The translations under genes and the position numbers were made by a program. From assembly GCA_017386585.1 (NCBI GenBank), contig JAFNPO010000064.1, forward strand, positions 1 to 41,374: a DNA stretch of 41,374 nt. The letters are read 5' to 3'. The notes beneath the pieces are model-generated. The model did no database searches, was not told the DNA's origin, and saw only the letters and a list, made by a program, of their open reading frames with translations. Positions 25,213-34,594 of this stretch are shown here, piece after piece. Within the stretch, counting starts at the first letter, position 1. Every line of letters begins with the position of its first letter. Source of the stretch: Aeriscardovia sp. (GTDB lineage: Bacteria; Actinomycetota; Actinomycetes; Actinomycetales; Bifidobacteriaceae).

Positions 25213-26466
25213 TTAACGCGAAGCTGTGAGAAAGAAGCCCAGCAAAGTCCCTAGATACTTGGCGAGTATTGGCGGTTTCTCGAAGAATAGTTCGTGGCGC
25301 CCTTGGGGCACGTTGTAAAAGCGGATGGGTACGCCAGACCGGCGTGCCTCGTCGACAAAGAGATTCTCCGCGCTTGGACGCACCCAGGAATCCAAGCCAG
25401 CTTGAAAAAGCAGCGTGGGGACGGCGATCCGGCGCACGTTGTGGGGAGACAGCACGTAACGATCCATCCGCAGAGCAGCCAGACCCCAGTCGTAGCTAGG
25501 CGAAGATAGGTGCCAATGAGGGTCGCCGGCACGGTGCGCATAATACCAGGATAGGCGCGCTAGAGACGAAGCTCCTTTATCCTTGGAGGCACTATCGGGA
25601 TTGAAATCGGGGAACGAGAACACGCGTTCCTTTCCTTTACCCGCGGCCACGAGCGCGGCCACCACCGGGTAGAGCACCGTCGCGGGGGCTTTGAGCTGGG
25701 GCATCATCATCGGCGCCGAAAGAACCGCCCGCGTGAAGAGGTCCGAATAATCCTCCTCTATCGCAGCTGCGATGGCTGCGCCCATGGAGTGGCCGTACAG
25801 CAGTAGCGGGGATGGTAAGTTGAAGACTCTCCGCGCCTGACGCAGGGCTGCGACGAAGTCGGTCTCGTAGTTGCGCCAGTCCGTCATGCTCTGCACGTTC
25901 GGGTCACTCGTTTCGCGCGAGGAATAGCCCTGGCCGCGATGCTCCACTACGAGCACATCAAAGCCGAATTGCAAGAAGTACCAGGTCAGCTCGCGGAACT
26001 TGATCTCGGATTCGATGAAACCCATGGAAACGACAATGGTACCTGCCGACTTCTTTTTGCGGGAATGTACGATATCGGGATATTCGCGCTGCAGTGGCAG
26101 CTTGTCAAGAGTCACAGCACCCAACTCACCGTCGGCACGGCAGCGGGCCACGAAGGACAAGCAACGTACGAAATCCGCACCGGAATACAGCACGGAATGG
26201 ATGCCAGAGCGCGCCTCTGGGCCTACGTCCTCGATTGGGACAAAATCGCCTTCGACGGGCGTCCACAGGTCATGGCGGCAGCGCGCCAGGACGGGCAGAA
26301 TGAACCGGTCCATAAGATCGGCGTAGCTCTCCTCTGGCAGCGGTTCAATCCTCTCGACAAGTATGCTGTCGATGATTGCGGTGCTCGCGTCCGCGGAAAA
26401 GCTGGATGCATAAGGGACATCGGGCATATCTTCGGGCACGTAGTTGGGACGGATTCGCTTCGACAT
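25213..26466 (-). CDS. Alpha/beta hydrolase, monoacylglycerol lipase/lysophospholipase-like
   Basis: 417-aa serine hydrolase of the Hydrolase_4/PldB type. Triad candidates: nucleophile S227 in GHSMG, Asp in FQAGLDSWVRPSAENLF and His in PQGRHELFFEK near the C-terminus. VVEHRGQGYSSRE after the second strand and SAPMMMPQLKAP after the nucleophile are typical of the monoglyceride lipase/lysophospholipase group. An N-terminal segment of about 110 residues before the core fold is unassigned. No signal peptide, so probably cytoplasmic. ATG 26466 has GAGG at a spacing of 5; the frame continues to 26832 only as the antisense of xseA. Divergent from xseA with a 60-nt gap. Confidence 0.9.
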   Translation of the reverse strand: MSKRIRPNYVPEDMPDVPYASSFSADASTAIIDSILVERIEPLPEESYADLMDRFILPVLARCRHDLWTPVEGDFVPIEDVGPEARSGIHSVLYSGADFVRCLSFVARCRADGELGAVTLDKLPLQREYPDIVHSRKKKSAGTIVVSMGFIESEIKFRELTWYFLQFGFDVLVVEHRGQGYSSRETSDPNVQSMTDWRNYETDFVAALRQARRVFNLPSPLLLYGHSMGAAIAAAIEEDYSDLFTRAVLSAPMMMPQLKAPATVLYPVVAALVAAGKGKERVFSFPDFNPDSASKDKGASSLARLSWYYAHRAGDPHWHLSSPSYDWGLAALRMDRYVLSPHNVRRIAVPTLLFQAGLDSWVRPSAENLFVDEARRSGVPIRFYNVPQGRHELFFEKPPILAKYLGTLLGFFLTASR

Positions 26467-26526
26467 ATTAGCCTCACTTTCCGCACTGTTTCTTGCTTCT
26501 TCAAACCTAGGGCTTAACCTGGAGAC

Positions 26527-27795
26527 ATGGAATTCCAGAATCCCACGGCCGTGGCCAGCGCTAAACCCACGCCACAGCACGCCAAGGACACCACGCCGGA
26601 AACCCCCTGGCCCGTCAGCCGCGCCTCCCGCGCTTTCCACGACACCATAGCGAGGACGTGGCCCGAGCTGTGGATCGGCGGCCAAATTTCCGAAATCAAC
26701 ACCCGCCGCGCCGGAAGTGCGTATATCACTCTGCGCGACAACGCGATAGAGGTTTCTATCCAGGTGATGGGTTTCGGGAAATTCGCCCAGCTTGCCCGCG
26801 ATTTCAACCAGGGTGACCGCGTCGTAGTGCACGGCCGGGCGGACATCTGGCAGAAGCAGACCCGCTTGAGCTTCCTCAGCGACGACATCCGCCGCGTCGG
26901 CACGGGCAGCCTGCGGGCTCAGATCGAGGAACTGCGCCGCCGCCTCAAAGGCGAAGGCCTCTTCGATGAGACAAACAAAGTTCCGCTGCCGGCGGTTCCC
27001 CGTCGCATCGGACTCGTCTGCGCGCCGCAGGCCCGCGCTGAAGGCGATATCGTCACTAACGCGCGGCTACGCTGGCCGACCATCGAATTTACCGTAGTGC
27101 ATGCCCACGTGCAGGGTTCACAATGCCCGTCCGACGTGGTCGCGGCCATCCGCCAGCTCGACGCCGATCCGAACGTTGACGTCATCATCGTGGCCCGCGG
27201 GGGCGGTTCTTTTGAGGACCTCATCGGTTTTTCGGATGAGTCCGTCGTGCGGACGACGGCCGCTTGCGCTACCCCAATCGTGTCGGCCATCGGCCACGAG
27301 GAAGACTGGACACTCATCGACCTAGCTGCCGATCTGCGCGCCTCCACCCCCACCGACGCCGCTAAGCGCGTCGTACCGGACGTACGCGAACAGTGGAACA
27401 TCATCCTGCAGGCGCGCCAACAACTGGAAAACCGCATGTCTGCTCGCATGGATGCCGAGACGCGTCTACTCGAGGGCTACGCCAATCGTCCGAGCCTAAC
27501 GAACCCGCTGACCATGCTCGAGCAGCCCCAACGCTTCGTCGACGAGTCGCTCACCAGGCTAAACATTGCTATCCGGCGCCTCGTGGACAGCGACTGCGCC
27601 GACATCGACCGATTCTCTGCCGCACTCACCGCACTCAGTCCGCAGTCCACGCTTAACCGCGGCTACGCTGTGGTGCAGGGTCTAAACGGACACATAGTCG
27701 ATGACGTGGCCCTACTCGCCGCGGGTGACCCTATTGTTGTCACACTCAAACGCGGACGCGCGCAGGCCACGGTCACAGGGATCGACGCGAAATAA
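26527..27795 (+). CDS. xseA: Exodeoxyribonuclease VII large subunit
   Basis: 422 aa catalytic subunit of exonuclease VII, which degrades single-stranded DNA from both ends. N-terminal OB-fold at about 20-120 (LWIGGQISEINTRRAGSAYITLRD), then the Exonuc_VII_L domain with IGLVCAPQARAEGDIV, the conserved RGGGSFEDLIGFSDESVVR and PIVSAIGHEEDWTLIDLAADLRASTPTDAA, followed by a coiled-coil region and the C-terminal LNRGYAVVQ segment. ATG 26527 follows a GGAG motif closely. xseB lies 54 nt downstream in the same direction, so the two form an operon. Confidence 0.97.
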   Translation: MEFQNPTAVASAKPTPQHAKDTTPETPWPVSRASRAFHDTIARTWPELWIGGQISEINTRRAGSAYITLRDNAIEVSIQVMGFGKFAQLARDFNQGDRVVVHGRADIWQKQTRLSFLSDDIRRVGTGSLRAQIEELRRRLKGEGLFDETNKVPLPAVPRRIGLVCAPQARAEGDIVTNARLRWPTIEFTVVHAHVQGSQCPSDVVAAIRQLDADPNVDVIIVARGGGSFEDLIGFSDESVVRTTAACATPIVSAIGHEEDWTLIDLAADLRASTPTDAAKRVVPDVREQWNIILQARQQLENRMSARMDAETRLLEGYANRPSLTNPLTMLEQPQRFVDESLTRLNIAIRRLVDSDCADIDRFSAALTALSPQSTLNRGYAVVQGLNGHIVDDVALLAAGDPIVVTLKRGRAQATVTGIDAK

Positions 27796-27849
27796 GTCAC
27801 ACTTCGCACCAATCCGCACTACATCAACCAGCAACGAAAAGAGGACATC

Positions 27850-28200
27850 ATGGTCAACACCGCCGCTGAAAACACCGGGGATACCACCGGCGTGAACCAA
27901 GCAGATCAGAACGCATCAGCCACACAGGCAGCCCTTTCTGGCCTCAGCGCTGATGAGAAGGACCGTATCGCTTCCCTGAATTACGAGCAGGCCCGCGACG
28001 AACTCATCCAGACCGTCCAGAAGCTGGAGAGCGGCGGACTCGACCTAGACCAGTCTATGCGCCAATGGGAAATCGGTGAAGCGCTCGCCCGACGCGCACA
28101 ATCTCTGCTAGACGCCGTACGCACCAAACTCGTTACCGCCCAAGAGCAGCAAGCCAGCGCTGGCACCGCCGCCGGCACGCAGGGCAACCTAGAACGTTAA
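27850..28200 (+). CDS. xseB: Exodeoxyribonuclease VII small subunit
   Basis: 116 aa; the family core is about 65 residues and covers LNYEQARDELIQTVQKLESGGLDLDQSMRQWEIGEALARRAQSLLDAVRTKL (about 43-95). It is flanked by an N-terminal extension of about 40 residues, rich in Asn/Thr/Ala, and a short Ala/Gln-rich tail, both probably disordered. The small subunit binds the coiled coil of XseA to assemble and restrain the holoenzyme. ATG 27850 has GAGGA at a spacing of 4. Confidence 0.95.
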   Translation: MVNTAAENTGDTTGVNQADQNASATQAALSGLSADEKDRIASLNYEQARDELIQTVQKLESGGLDLDQSMRQWEIGEALARRAQSLLDAVRTKLVTAQEQQASAGTAAGTQGNLER

Positions 28201-28209
28201 CCCGCGTCA

Positions 28210-28244
28210 TACAATGGAAAACGTTCAGGGGAGCGTTCTCCCCT
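28210..28244 (+). promoter_or_regulatory. Possible tRNA-Arg promoter and leader hairpin
   Basis: TACAAT (28210-28215) is a good -10 box about 30 nt before tRNA-Arg, but I find no convincing -35. Between box and tRNA lies a perfect 7-bp hairpin AGGGGAG/CTCCCCT (28227-28233/28238-28244) with loop CGTT and no T run; it could end the xseAB message or be a processing site. Confidence 0.35.
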
Positions 28245-28248
28245 CATT

Positions 28249-28321
28249 GCCCCGGTAGCTCAGCGGAGAGAGCAGCTGACTTCTAATCTGCGTGTCGCCG
28301 GTTCGAATCCGGCTCGGGGCA
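28249..28321 (+). tRNA. tRNA-Arg (anticodon TCT)
   Basis: Acceptor arms GCCCCGG/TCGGGGC (last pair G-T), D arm GCTC...GAGC, anticodon loop CTTCTAA with anticodon TCT (reads AGA), T arm GCCGG-TTCGAAT-CCGGC and discriminator A. The anticodon stem GCTGA/TCTGC has one central T-T mismatch. CCA is not encoded. It is followed by CCCTTTT and the 3' end of the convergent dnaG. Confidence 0.93.
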
Positions 28322-28341
28322 CCCTTTTCACCAGTCGTATA

Positions 28342-30390
28342 TCACTGATTCGCGGCGCGGGCTTGCATTTCCTTACGTTGTTTCTGCAGATTCGCCAGCA
28401 CGCCCAACAACCGCGATTGCACCTGAGGGTCCACCGTCATTGACATCTGCTGGCGTACCGCAGCGATTGAACGCAGAAACGAAGCGTCAATGAACGAAAG
28501 CATGAGGCTCGTCGCATAGGCGCGTGTCTCCTTCGTTGGCTCTGACATGTCCCCCGTGGTTAGCGTTGAAGAATGTGACGGGTTGATGATCATTGGCAGC
28601 GGCATCACTGCCAGTTCCGACACGGCCGTTCTCAGGTGCGGCCCGCTGGATTCCATCAGCTCCTGTGCCCACTGCTTAGGCGTCATCTGAACAGCTGTGG
28701 ACAGCCCTCCAGCTACCGTTACCGCCAGGAATAGCTGGCGGAAAATCGGCGTCTCGAAACTGTTAGCTGATAGCTGATTGAAAAGTGTAGCGTCGACAGA
28801 CGCGGGTGTCTGGATGAGCACTCCCAGGAACTGCTGCTCGCGCAGGAAGGTCTGGTCGTCGATGCGGAAGTACCGCTGGCGCTGACCGTCAGCGCCGACC
28901 AGTGCGCGACGCTCTAACTCCTGTCGAGCCAATTGCTCAGCCTGCCGCTGGGCTTCCTCGTACTCGTGCCCGGGAGCAACGGCGGTTCGCCCTCTTCGCG
29001 AGCCGTAGGCATTTTCGTCCTGGACATGTAGCGCTACCCGCGCGGACGCCACCTCCTGAGACATCACCGACACGGGCACGCCCAGACGGCCTGCTGTCTT
29101 ACGTGTGTACGCTTCGACGAGCGAGCGGTCCTTGATTTGTGCGATAACGGGCGCAACAGCCTTCATCGCTCCCACAACGCCGGTCGTATACTGTGTGTCG
29201 TACCGGTCGATAGCTGTGTTGATAACAAAGTCGTATAGGGGCTGCGGATTGCTCACAAGTCGGCGGACGGCCTCATCGCCGTGCTGGATGCGCAGGTCGC
29301 ACGGGTCGAGGTTGTCCGGTGCGACGGCCACAAAGGTCTGCGTGAGGAAGGCACCGTCGAGGCGAAACGCATGCATGGCGGCTTTCTGTCCGGCTGCGTC
29401 TCCATCGAATGTGAAGACGACCTTCGAGCCGTTAACGGGTCCAACGAGCTGGATGGCACCCAAGGAGTCATCGGAGATAAGCCGACGCACAATCTTGGCG
29501 TGATCGTAGCCAAACGCGGTGCCACAGGTGGCCAGCGCCGTATCCACGCCGGCAATGTGGCATGCCATTACGTCCGTGTAGCCCTCAACGATGACAACCT
29601 GTCGCTTGGCGATAATGGCGTTCTTGGCCAGATCCAGTCCGTAAAGCACCCTCTTCTTTTCGTACAGCTGGGTGTCGGGCGTATTGATGTACTTGGCCTC
29701 CAGACGGTCGTCATCATACAGTTTGCGGGCCCCAAAACCTAGCGTACGACCTGCGGAGTCGCGAATCGGCCAGGTAGCCCGGCCTTGGAACCAGTCGTAG
29801 ATGTCACGCTGCCCCAGGCGCGCCAGTCCAGCATCGACTATCTCCTTGCGGGTGAAGCCTTTGGAAGACAGATAGTCGACAAGGGCATGACCTCCCCGAG
29901 GAGCGTAGCCGCAGCCGAAGTGCCGAGCCTGGGCAGCCGAAAAGTTGCGCCCTTCCAGTAGCTGATGCGCCGCCGCAGCCTCGGCGGTGTCGAGGTTAGC
30001 CTCAAAAAATTTCTGCGCTTCCTCGTTGGCCTGCAGCAGCCGCAAGCGCTTGGAACCCTCTTGGCGTACAGCCTTGCCCGGTTGCGTCTCGTAGTGCAAC
30101 TCAATGTTGTACATGTCGGCTAGCTCCTCAACGGCTTCGGCAAAACCTATGGAGTCGCGCTTTTCAACGTAGCTGAAAATGTCACCGCCGTCGCCGCAGC
30201 CGAAGCAGTGCCACACGCCTAACGACGGGCGCACGGAGAAGCTCGGTGTTTTCTCGTCGTGGAATGGGCACAAGCCCATGTATGTCCCAGAGCTGGAGGA
30301 CTTCAGGGTTACTGTCTGCGATACCACGTCATAGAGGTCGGCAGCGTTGCGCACCTGTTCGATGTCCTCTTTCTTGATGATTCCAGCCAT
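28342..30390 (-). CDS. dnaG: DNA primase
   Basis: 682 aa. Makes RNA primers at the replication fork with DnaB. The N-terminal CHC2 zinc finger has C41, H44, C62 and C65 (CPFH...CFGC). The catalytic core has the TOPRIM domain, with E269 in VEGYTDVM and the DGD pair 329-331 in FTFDGDAAGQKAAM. The C-terminal helicase-interaction part (about 480-682) is less conserved. ATG 30390 is preceded by AGGGA at a spacing of 3. It follows dgt on the same strand with an 82-nt gap, a frequent actinobacterial order (dgt-dnaG). Length is typical. Confidence 0.97.
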   Translation of the reverse strand: MAGIIKKEDIEQVRNAADLYDVVSQTVTLKSSSSGTYMGLCPFHDEKTPSFSVRPSLGVWHCFGCGDGGDIFSYVEKRDSIGFAEAVEELADMYNIELHYETQPGKAVRQEGSKRLRLLQANEEAQKFFEANLDTAEAAAAHQLLEGRNFSAAQARHFGCGYAPRGGHALVDYLSSKGFTRKEIVDAGLARLGQRDIYDWFQGRATWPIRDSAGRTLGFGARKLYDDDRLEAKYINTPDTQLYEKKRVLYGLDLAKNAIIAKRQVVIVEGYTDVMACHIAGVDTALATCGTAFGYDHAKIVRRLISDDSLGAIQLVGPVNGSKVVFTFDGDAAGQKAAMHAFRLDGAFLTQTFVAVAPDNLDPCDLRIQHGDEAVRRLVSNPQPLYDFVINTAIDRYDTQYTTGVVGAMKAVAPVIAQIKDRSLVEAYTRKTAGRLGVPVSVMSQEVASARVALHVQDENAYGSRRGRTAVAPGHEYEEAQRQAEQLARQELERRALVGADGQRQRYFRIDDQTFLREQQFLGVLIQTPASVDATLFNQLSANSFETPIFRQLFLAVTVAGGLSTAVQMTPKQWAQELMESSGPHLRTAVSELAVMPLPMIINPSHSSTLTTGDMSEPTKETRAYATSLMLSFIDASFLRSIAAVRQQMSMTVDPQVQSRLLGVLANLQKQRKEMQARAANQ

Positions 30391-30472
30391 GCTTCCCTAA
30401 TTCGCTTTCCTTTAGCTTTGTCACTGCTCCGAATGGGTTCAACGCCCAGACTGTACCCGCGAACGCTCGCGG

Positions 30473-31786
30473 TCAACAAAGCAGCGAGTGCAGGGCCAAG
30501 GCGCTGCCGTCCGTCAAGCTTGCCACCTGGTCGACGGCTACGCGCAGGCGCTCACCGTCGTCCGATGCTCGGTACCAGTCGTCGAGGAACTGCGTCTCCA
30601 GTGCGGCTGAAGGCCGCGGACTGTCGGCCATCATGACGTCGACGAGGTCCGAAACGATGCGCAGCTGTTCCTCGTGAAGTGGCAGCTGCTCGTTAGGTGC
30701 CATAACGAAGTAGACGGAGATGCCTTTGAGCGCGACAATCTCGTATTCGGTTTCCGTGGGTACGACGACGTTCGCTCCGTAGCGTGTCAGCGGCCGGTCG
30801 CCGTACTGCTCTCGTGTGGCTTGCTCGACAGATAGGGCGAAGCGGCCGATGAGATTACTCGTGGCGGTTTTCAATGCCGCCAGGGACGTCCGCGTGCCGG
30901 TGAAGTGCACGGGCAGGAGTTTCTGCGCGCGGATCCGGTCGAAGGCCGCCTCCAGGCTGTCGGAATCCCACTGTTGGCCATACCACTGGCGGGCTTTAAC
31001 GATAATTCCCTCGACGAGCCGCGGATCTTCCAATGCGATTGGGTTGAACGACCCCGCCTCAATGGCATCCTCGACGTCATGTACCGAGTAGGCGATGTCG
31101 TCAGCCAGATCCATCACCTGGCACTCCATCGGCGTGTGGTCCTCAGGAGCCCCCTTCTTGAGCCAGCGGAACACGTCTATATCGTCCGGATACACGCAGA
31201 ACTTAGCATTGCGTTCCCCTTTGGAGTGCTGGGCTGCCTGTGCATAAGTCCAGGGGTATTTGATACAGGCATCCAAGCTAGCGCGGGTGAGGTTAAGCCC
31301 GACAGATCGGCCATCATCGGCAACGATCTTCGGCTCCAGACGGGTCAACAAGCGCAGCGTCTGGGCATTGCCCTCGAAGCCGCCGATGTCCTGGGCGATG
31401 GCTGCGAGGGCCCGCTCCCCGTTGTGGCCGAACGGCGGATGACCGATATCATGCGCTAGGCAGGCGGCGTCCACCACATTGGGATCGCAGCCCAGCAGTT
31501 CGCCAATCTGGCGGCCAATTTGAGCGACCTCCAACGTGTGCGTTAGACGGGTACGGGCAAAGTCGTCGGTGCCAGCCATCCGGATTTGGGTCTTAGCGCC
31601 CAGTCGGCGCAGTGCGGAAGAATGGATGAGTCGGGCGCGGTCGCGTTCAAACTCGGTGCGTGTATGCGACTTTGGTTCCTCTGGTGCCCAGCGTTCCTCG
31701 TCCTCGCGCACATAGCCTTCGAAAAGCGGTTCCTCGTCCGGCGTTGTTTCGCCGGGAATAGGAACAAGTTCAGACAAATCTGCCAT
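30473..31786 (-). CDS. dgt: Deoxyguanosinetriphosphate triphosphohydrolase-like protein
   Basis: 437-aa HD-domain phosphohydrolase that splits dNTPs to deoxynucleoside and triphosphate, helping control dNTP pools. Metal ligands: H83 in TRLTHTLEVAQIGR and the HD pair H112-D113 in CLAHDIGHPPFGHNGE, followed by the downstream ECQVMDLADDIAYSVHDVED motif. Start at ATG 31786 (MADLSELVP); the frame runs on to 31930 inside alr, without support. The gap to the alr stop is 11 nt, so the two are co-transcribed and probably translationally coupled, as the Shine-Dalgarno is weak. Confidence 0.95.
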   Translation of the reverse strand: MADLSELVPIPGETTPDEEPLFEGYVREDEERWAPEEPKSHTRTEFERDRARLIHSSALRRLGAKTQIRMAGTDDFARTRLTHTLEVAQIGRQIGELLGCDPNVVDAACLAHDIGHPPFGHNGERALAAIAQDIGGFEGNAQTLRLLTRLEPKIVADDGRSVGLNLTRASLDACIKYPWTYAQAAQHSKGERNAKFCVYPDDIDVFRWLKKGAPEDHTPMECQVMDLADDIAYSVHDVEDAIEAGSFNPIALEDPRLVEGIIVKARQWYGQQWDSDSLEAAFDRIRAQKLLPVHFTGTRTSLAALKTATSNLIGRFALSVEQATREQYGDRPLTRYGANVVVPTETEYEIVALKGISVYFVMAPNEQLPLHEEQLRIVSDLVDVMMADSPRPSAALETQFLDDWYRASDDGERLRVAVDQVASLTDGSALALHSLLC

Positions 31787-31797
31787 AAGGAATCTTT

Positions 31798-33243
31798 TCA
31801 GCTGAGAATTGAGCGCGGGTCCATTAGAGCTAGGTCGGATTCCGACAGCACGTCGCGTGCGTGAAGGTACAGGCGCGGAATACGGTTGCGCAGGCAGGTG
31901 TAGATAACGTAGTTGATAGTGTCGGCGCATTCAGCCCAGTCATCTGCCGTCGGCTCGAGAGCGGCGGCGCCGCGGCCCGGAGCGAATAGTTGGACTGTGT
32001 CGCCCTCACGCACGTCGAGGTCGTCGGCGTAGCCATGCAGGTCGATGAGGAACTGGTCCATGCACACGCGTCCGGAGACGTGGCAGAGACGTGGGCCGTT
32101 TTTGGTGATGACGCGCACTGGAGCTCCGAGATGTTCGATGCCCAAAGCTCCTTGCTTGTCGAAGCCGGATGCAGAGCGTTGAATGCCATCGGCATAGCCC
32201 AGCGGTACGATTGCTATGCTGGTGGCCTGGGGTGTGCTGTAGGTACGACCGTAGGAGATCATTTGGCCGGCGGCCACGCGCTTGACAGTTCCTAACTGCA
32301 CTTGCAGAGACATTGCTGGTGTCAGGCCGAAGTCGAACGGTGTTCCCATACACGGATCGGCCTCGTAACCGTAGAGGCCGTTACCGGGACGGACCATTTC
32401 GAAACGAATGTTCGGTCGGCCGAAAGTAGCGGCAGTGTTGGCTAGATGACGAATACGCGGGGACACTCCGGCGACCGTCATGCGGTTGACGAAGTCAGAG
32501 AAAGATGTGACTTGGTGGTTCGTGTTTGCTACGAACAGGGGGTTGCTGGGCGCGTCGGCAACGGCCAGATGGCTATAGACACCTACAATGTCCAGTAGGC
32601 CGGCTTGTTTGCCGGCGGCGAGCTTGTCTAGCGCGGCGTCGAACTCATCGGGCATGAATCCGTTGCGCCCGAAACCGGTATCGACGGCCACGTGGATGCG
32701 AGCAGGACGAGCCGTGCGGCGGGCAGCGGCCAAAGCCGCGTCGATGCCGACAAAGGAGCCGATACCCAGGTCGACATCGTTAATGATGAGTTCGTCTAGC
32801 GGGGCTGTAGGCGCGCTGCTCATCCAACCGATGATATGGCAACGGTCTGGACCGATGCCGGCGCGGCGTAATATCAGCGCTTCGCTCACCTTCGCCGTGC
32901 CGAGCCAGGTTGCACCTCCCGCGAGCGCCGCTAAAGCAGTTGGCACGAGGCCGTGGCCGTAGGCGTCGGCTTTTACCACACCCAGGACGGCAGTATCAGA
33001 CTCCGGACCGCCGACAGTCTCGACGAGGCGCTCCATGTTTCTTTTGAGAGCGGCCATGTCCACAATCGCTTGCGCGGGCATGGATCGGCGCGCTGCTTCG
33101 TAGTTCGCACGCCCCTGTTCATCCAGCTCAACGTCGGCCACCCGGGTCGTACTGCGGAAGGTCTGGGCTGTTAGGACCGACGGCGAGGATGGGCGGATGC
33201 TTAGCATGGCGGACGCGGTGAAAGGAGACTGGGCTGAGGGCAT
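31798..33243 (-). CDS. alr: Alanine racemase
   Basis: PLP enzyme that makes D-alanine for peptidoglycan. The PLP Lys is in VVKADAYGHG (K91 from ATG 33243), the catalytic Tyr in MISYGRTY, and PLGYADG and GRVCMDQFLID follow as in the family. From ATG 33243 the product is 481 aa, about 100 longer than typical alanine racemases; some of this is an N-terminal stretch of about 45 residues without conservation. The frame extends to 33462 without support; later Met codons (for example 33207) are possible starts, none with a good Shine-Dalgarno. dgt follows 11 nt after the stop. Confidence 0.95.
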   Translation of the reverse strand: MPSAQSPFTASAMLSIRPSSPSVLTAQTFRSTTRVADVELDEQGRANYEAARRSMPAQAIVDMAALKRNMERLVETVGGPESDTAVLGVVKADAYGHGLVPTALAALAGGATWLGTAKVSEALILRRAGIGPDRCHIIGWMSSAPTAPLDELIINDVDLGIGSFVGIDAALAAARRTARPARIHVAVDTGFGRNGFMPDEFDAALDKLAAGKQAGLLDIVGVYSHLAVADAPSNPLFVANTNHQVTSFSDFVNRMTVAGVSPRIRHLANTAATFGRPNIRFEMVRPGNGLYGYEADPCMGTPFDFGLTPAMSLQVQLGTVKRVAAGQMISYGRTYSTPQATSIAIVPLGYADGIQRSASGFDKQGALGIEHLGAPVRVITKNGPRLCHVSGRVCMDQFLIDLHGYADDLDVREGDTVQLFAPGRGAAALEPTADDWAECADTINYVIYTCLRNRIPRLYLHARDVLSESDLALMDPRSILS

Positions 33244-33458
33244 GGCTAATCCGTTTCTTTCGCTTTGAGACGATTTTCTGGGACACCGTTCCATTGTGCC
33301 GCTCATGGAGTGGGGAATCGCCAGTGCGACCGTCTCTGACACAGGCTTCTTACGGGAAACAGCCTCTTTTCGCGGTTCGCGAGACCCAGAGAATGCGAAA
33401 GCTATGCCGCGAGGTTGTCCTGCGGTCCGCTGATGGGTTTCAGCAGCGGATGTCGTCA

Positions 33459-34406
33459 TCACTTCGTTGTCACGGCCTCAATGTTCTTAGTTAGTGCCAT
33501 GACCCAGGCGTCAAGATTTTGGTATTGCTGTGGCATGGTTTCGGTGAAGTCAACGACCGGGATACGCGCCTTCTTCGCCTGCTCTACAATCATGTTCGTC
33601 GTGGAGTTAGCTTCTTGGACGTTGTCGACGAGCAGGTCGATCTTTTTCCCGTTGATGAGGTTCTGGAACTCCTGGATGTCTTCCGGAGCTGGGTTGGACT
33701 GATTGAGTTCGGCTTGTGCAAAGCCAGTTGGGGTTTCACACTGTAGTCCGAGGTCCTCCATGAGGTAGTGAGACACCGGCGCGGTGGCGGCGTACGTCTT
33801 ACCATTGAGCTTGGCGCGAGCAGCCGACAGCTCTGAGTCGAGCTTGTCCTCGCCGGATAGCCAGGTCTGGTAGTTCTTCTCGAAGGTGGCCTCGTCCTGT
33901 GGAGCGGCCTTCTCCAGAGCGGCGAGATACGCTTTAGCAGTGGCTTTGCGCACGGAGGAGGAGAACCAGACGTGCGGGTTCGCGCCCATTTTGATACCGC
34001 CAGCGGACGCTGCATCAACGATGTCGCCACGGCCTTTATGTGCGGCGTTGGTGGCCCACTGATCATAGCCCGCTCCATTGACGAGAACGACTTTTGCTGC
34101 CTCGATTTGCGCGACATCGTTGGCTTCCGGCTCAAACTCGTGAGCGTTGACGTTATCATTCGACAGGATAACGTGCAGGTTAACGTCCTGGCCGCCAATG
34201 GTCTTGGCGATGGATTCCCACTGGTTGACACTGACGGCCACGTCAACCTTCGACGTGGCCGTAGTGGAAGATGACGGGGATGAGTTGGACGCACCGGCGT
34301 TGCCGCAAGCGGCCGTCAAAACGAGAAACGCTGTCGCCGCCGCGATCGCGGAGAGGATGCGGAGGAGCTTTTTCTTCGTTGCTGCGAATGTCATGGTTGA
34401 CGCCAT
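33459..34406 (-). CDS. Zn/Mn ABC transporter substrate-binding lipoprotein (ZnuA family)
   Basis: 315 aa, cluster A-I metal-binding lipoprotein. The N-terminus is a lipoprotein signal: basic KKKLLR, hydrophobic ILSAIAAATAFLVL, lipobox LTAACG with Cys as the lipidated residue, then a Ser/Thr-rich linker. Predicted metal ligands: His in NAHEFEP, His in NPHVWF, His in PVSHYLMED and an acidic residue in VVDFTETMP. The usual His-rich loop of zinc-specific members is absent, so manganese is as likely as zinc. No permease or ATPase gene is nearby, so it is an orphan binding protein here. ATG 34406 or ATG 34394; no good Shine-Dalgarno. Confidence 0.88.
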   Translation of the reverse strand: MASTMTFAATKKKLLRILSAIAAATAFLVLTAACGNAGASNSSPSSSTTATSKVDVAVSVNQWESIAKTIGGQDVNLHVILSNDNVNAHEFEPEANDVAQIEAAKVVLVNGAGYDQWATNAAHKGRGDIVDAASAGGIKMGANPHVWFSSSVRKATAKAYLAALEKAAPQDEATFEKNYQTWLSGEDKLDSELSAARAKLNGKTYAATAPVSHYLMEDLGLQCETPTGFAQAELNQSNPAPEDIQEFQNLINGKKIDLLVDNVQEANSTTNMIVEQAKKARIPVVDFTETMPQQYQNLDAWVMALTKNIEAVTTK

Positions 34407-34594
34407 TTCTACGCCGCGAGGAGCGGCTTCACGGAATCAGATAAGACAAGGCGGATGCGCCTTACCCAGTATTTAACCATAGATTCTGGCAATGGACCAC
34501 GATTTCCCACTATGGGTGGAAATGCAAGGGGGATGACGCTGTGCAGCCTCTTTCCTCTTCTGCACGGTGGTTCTGGCGAATCTTGCCGCGCGTC
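34407..34594 (-). promoter_or_regulatory. Leader and upstream region of the ZnuA-like gene
   Basis: Contains a perfect 6-bp inverted repeat AAGGCG/CGCCTT with loop GATG (34448-34463), a second hairpin GCCGC/GCGGC just before the start, and an imperfect dyad ATTTCC-N10-GGAAAT further upstream (around 34501-34522). A metal-responsive operator (Zur or MntR type) is plausible but I recognise no consensus. Confidence 0.35.

Noticed and set aside
26467..26832. N-terminal extension of the hydrolase over xseA
   Set aside because: It is antisense to the conserved OB-fold of xseA; a good SD precedes ATG 26466.
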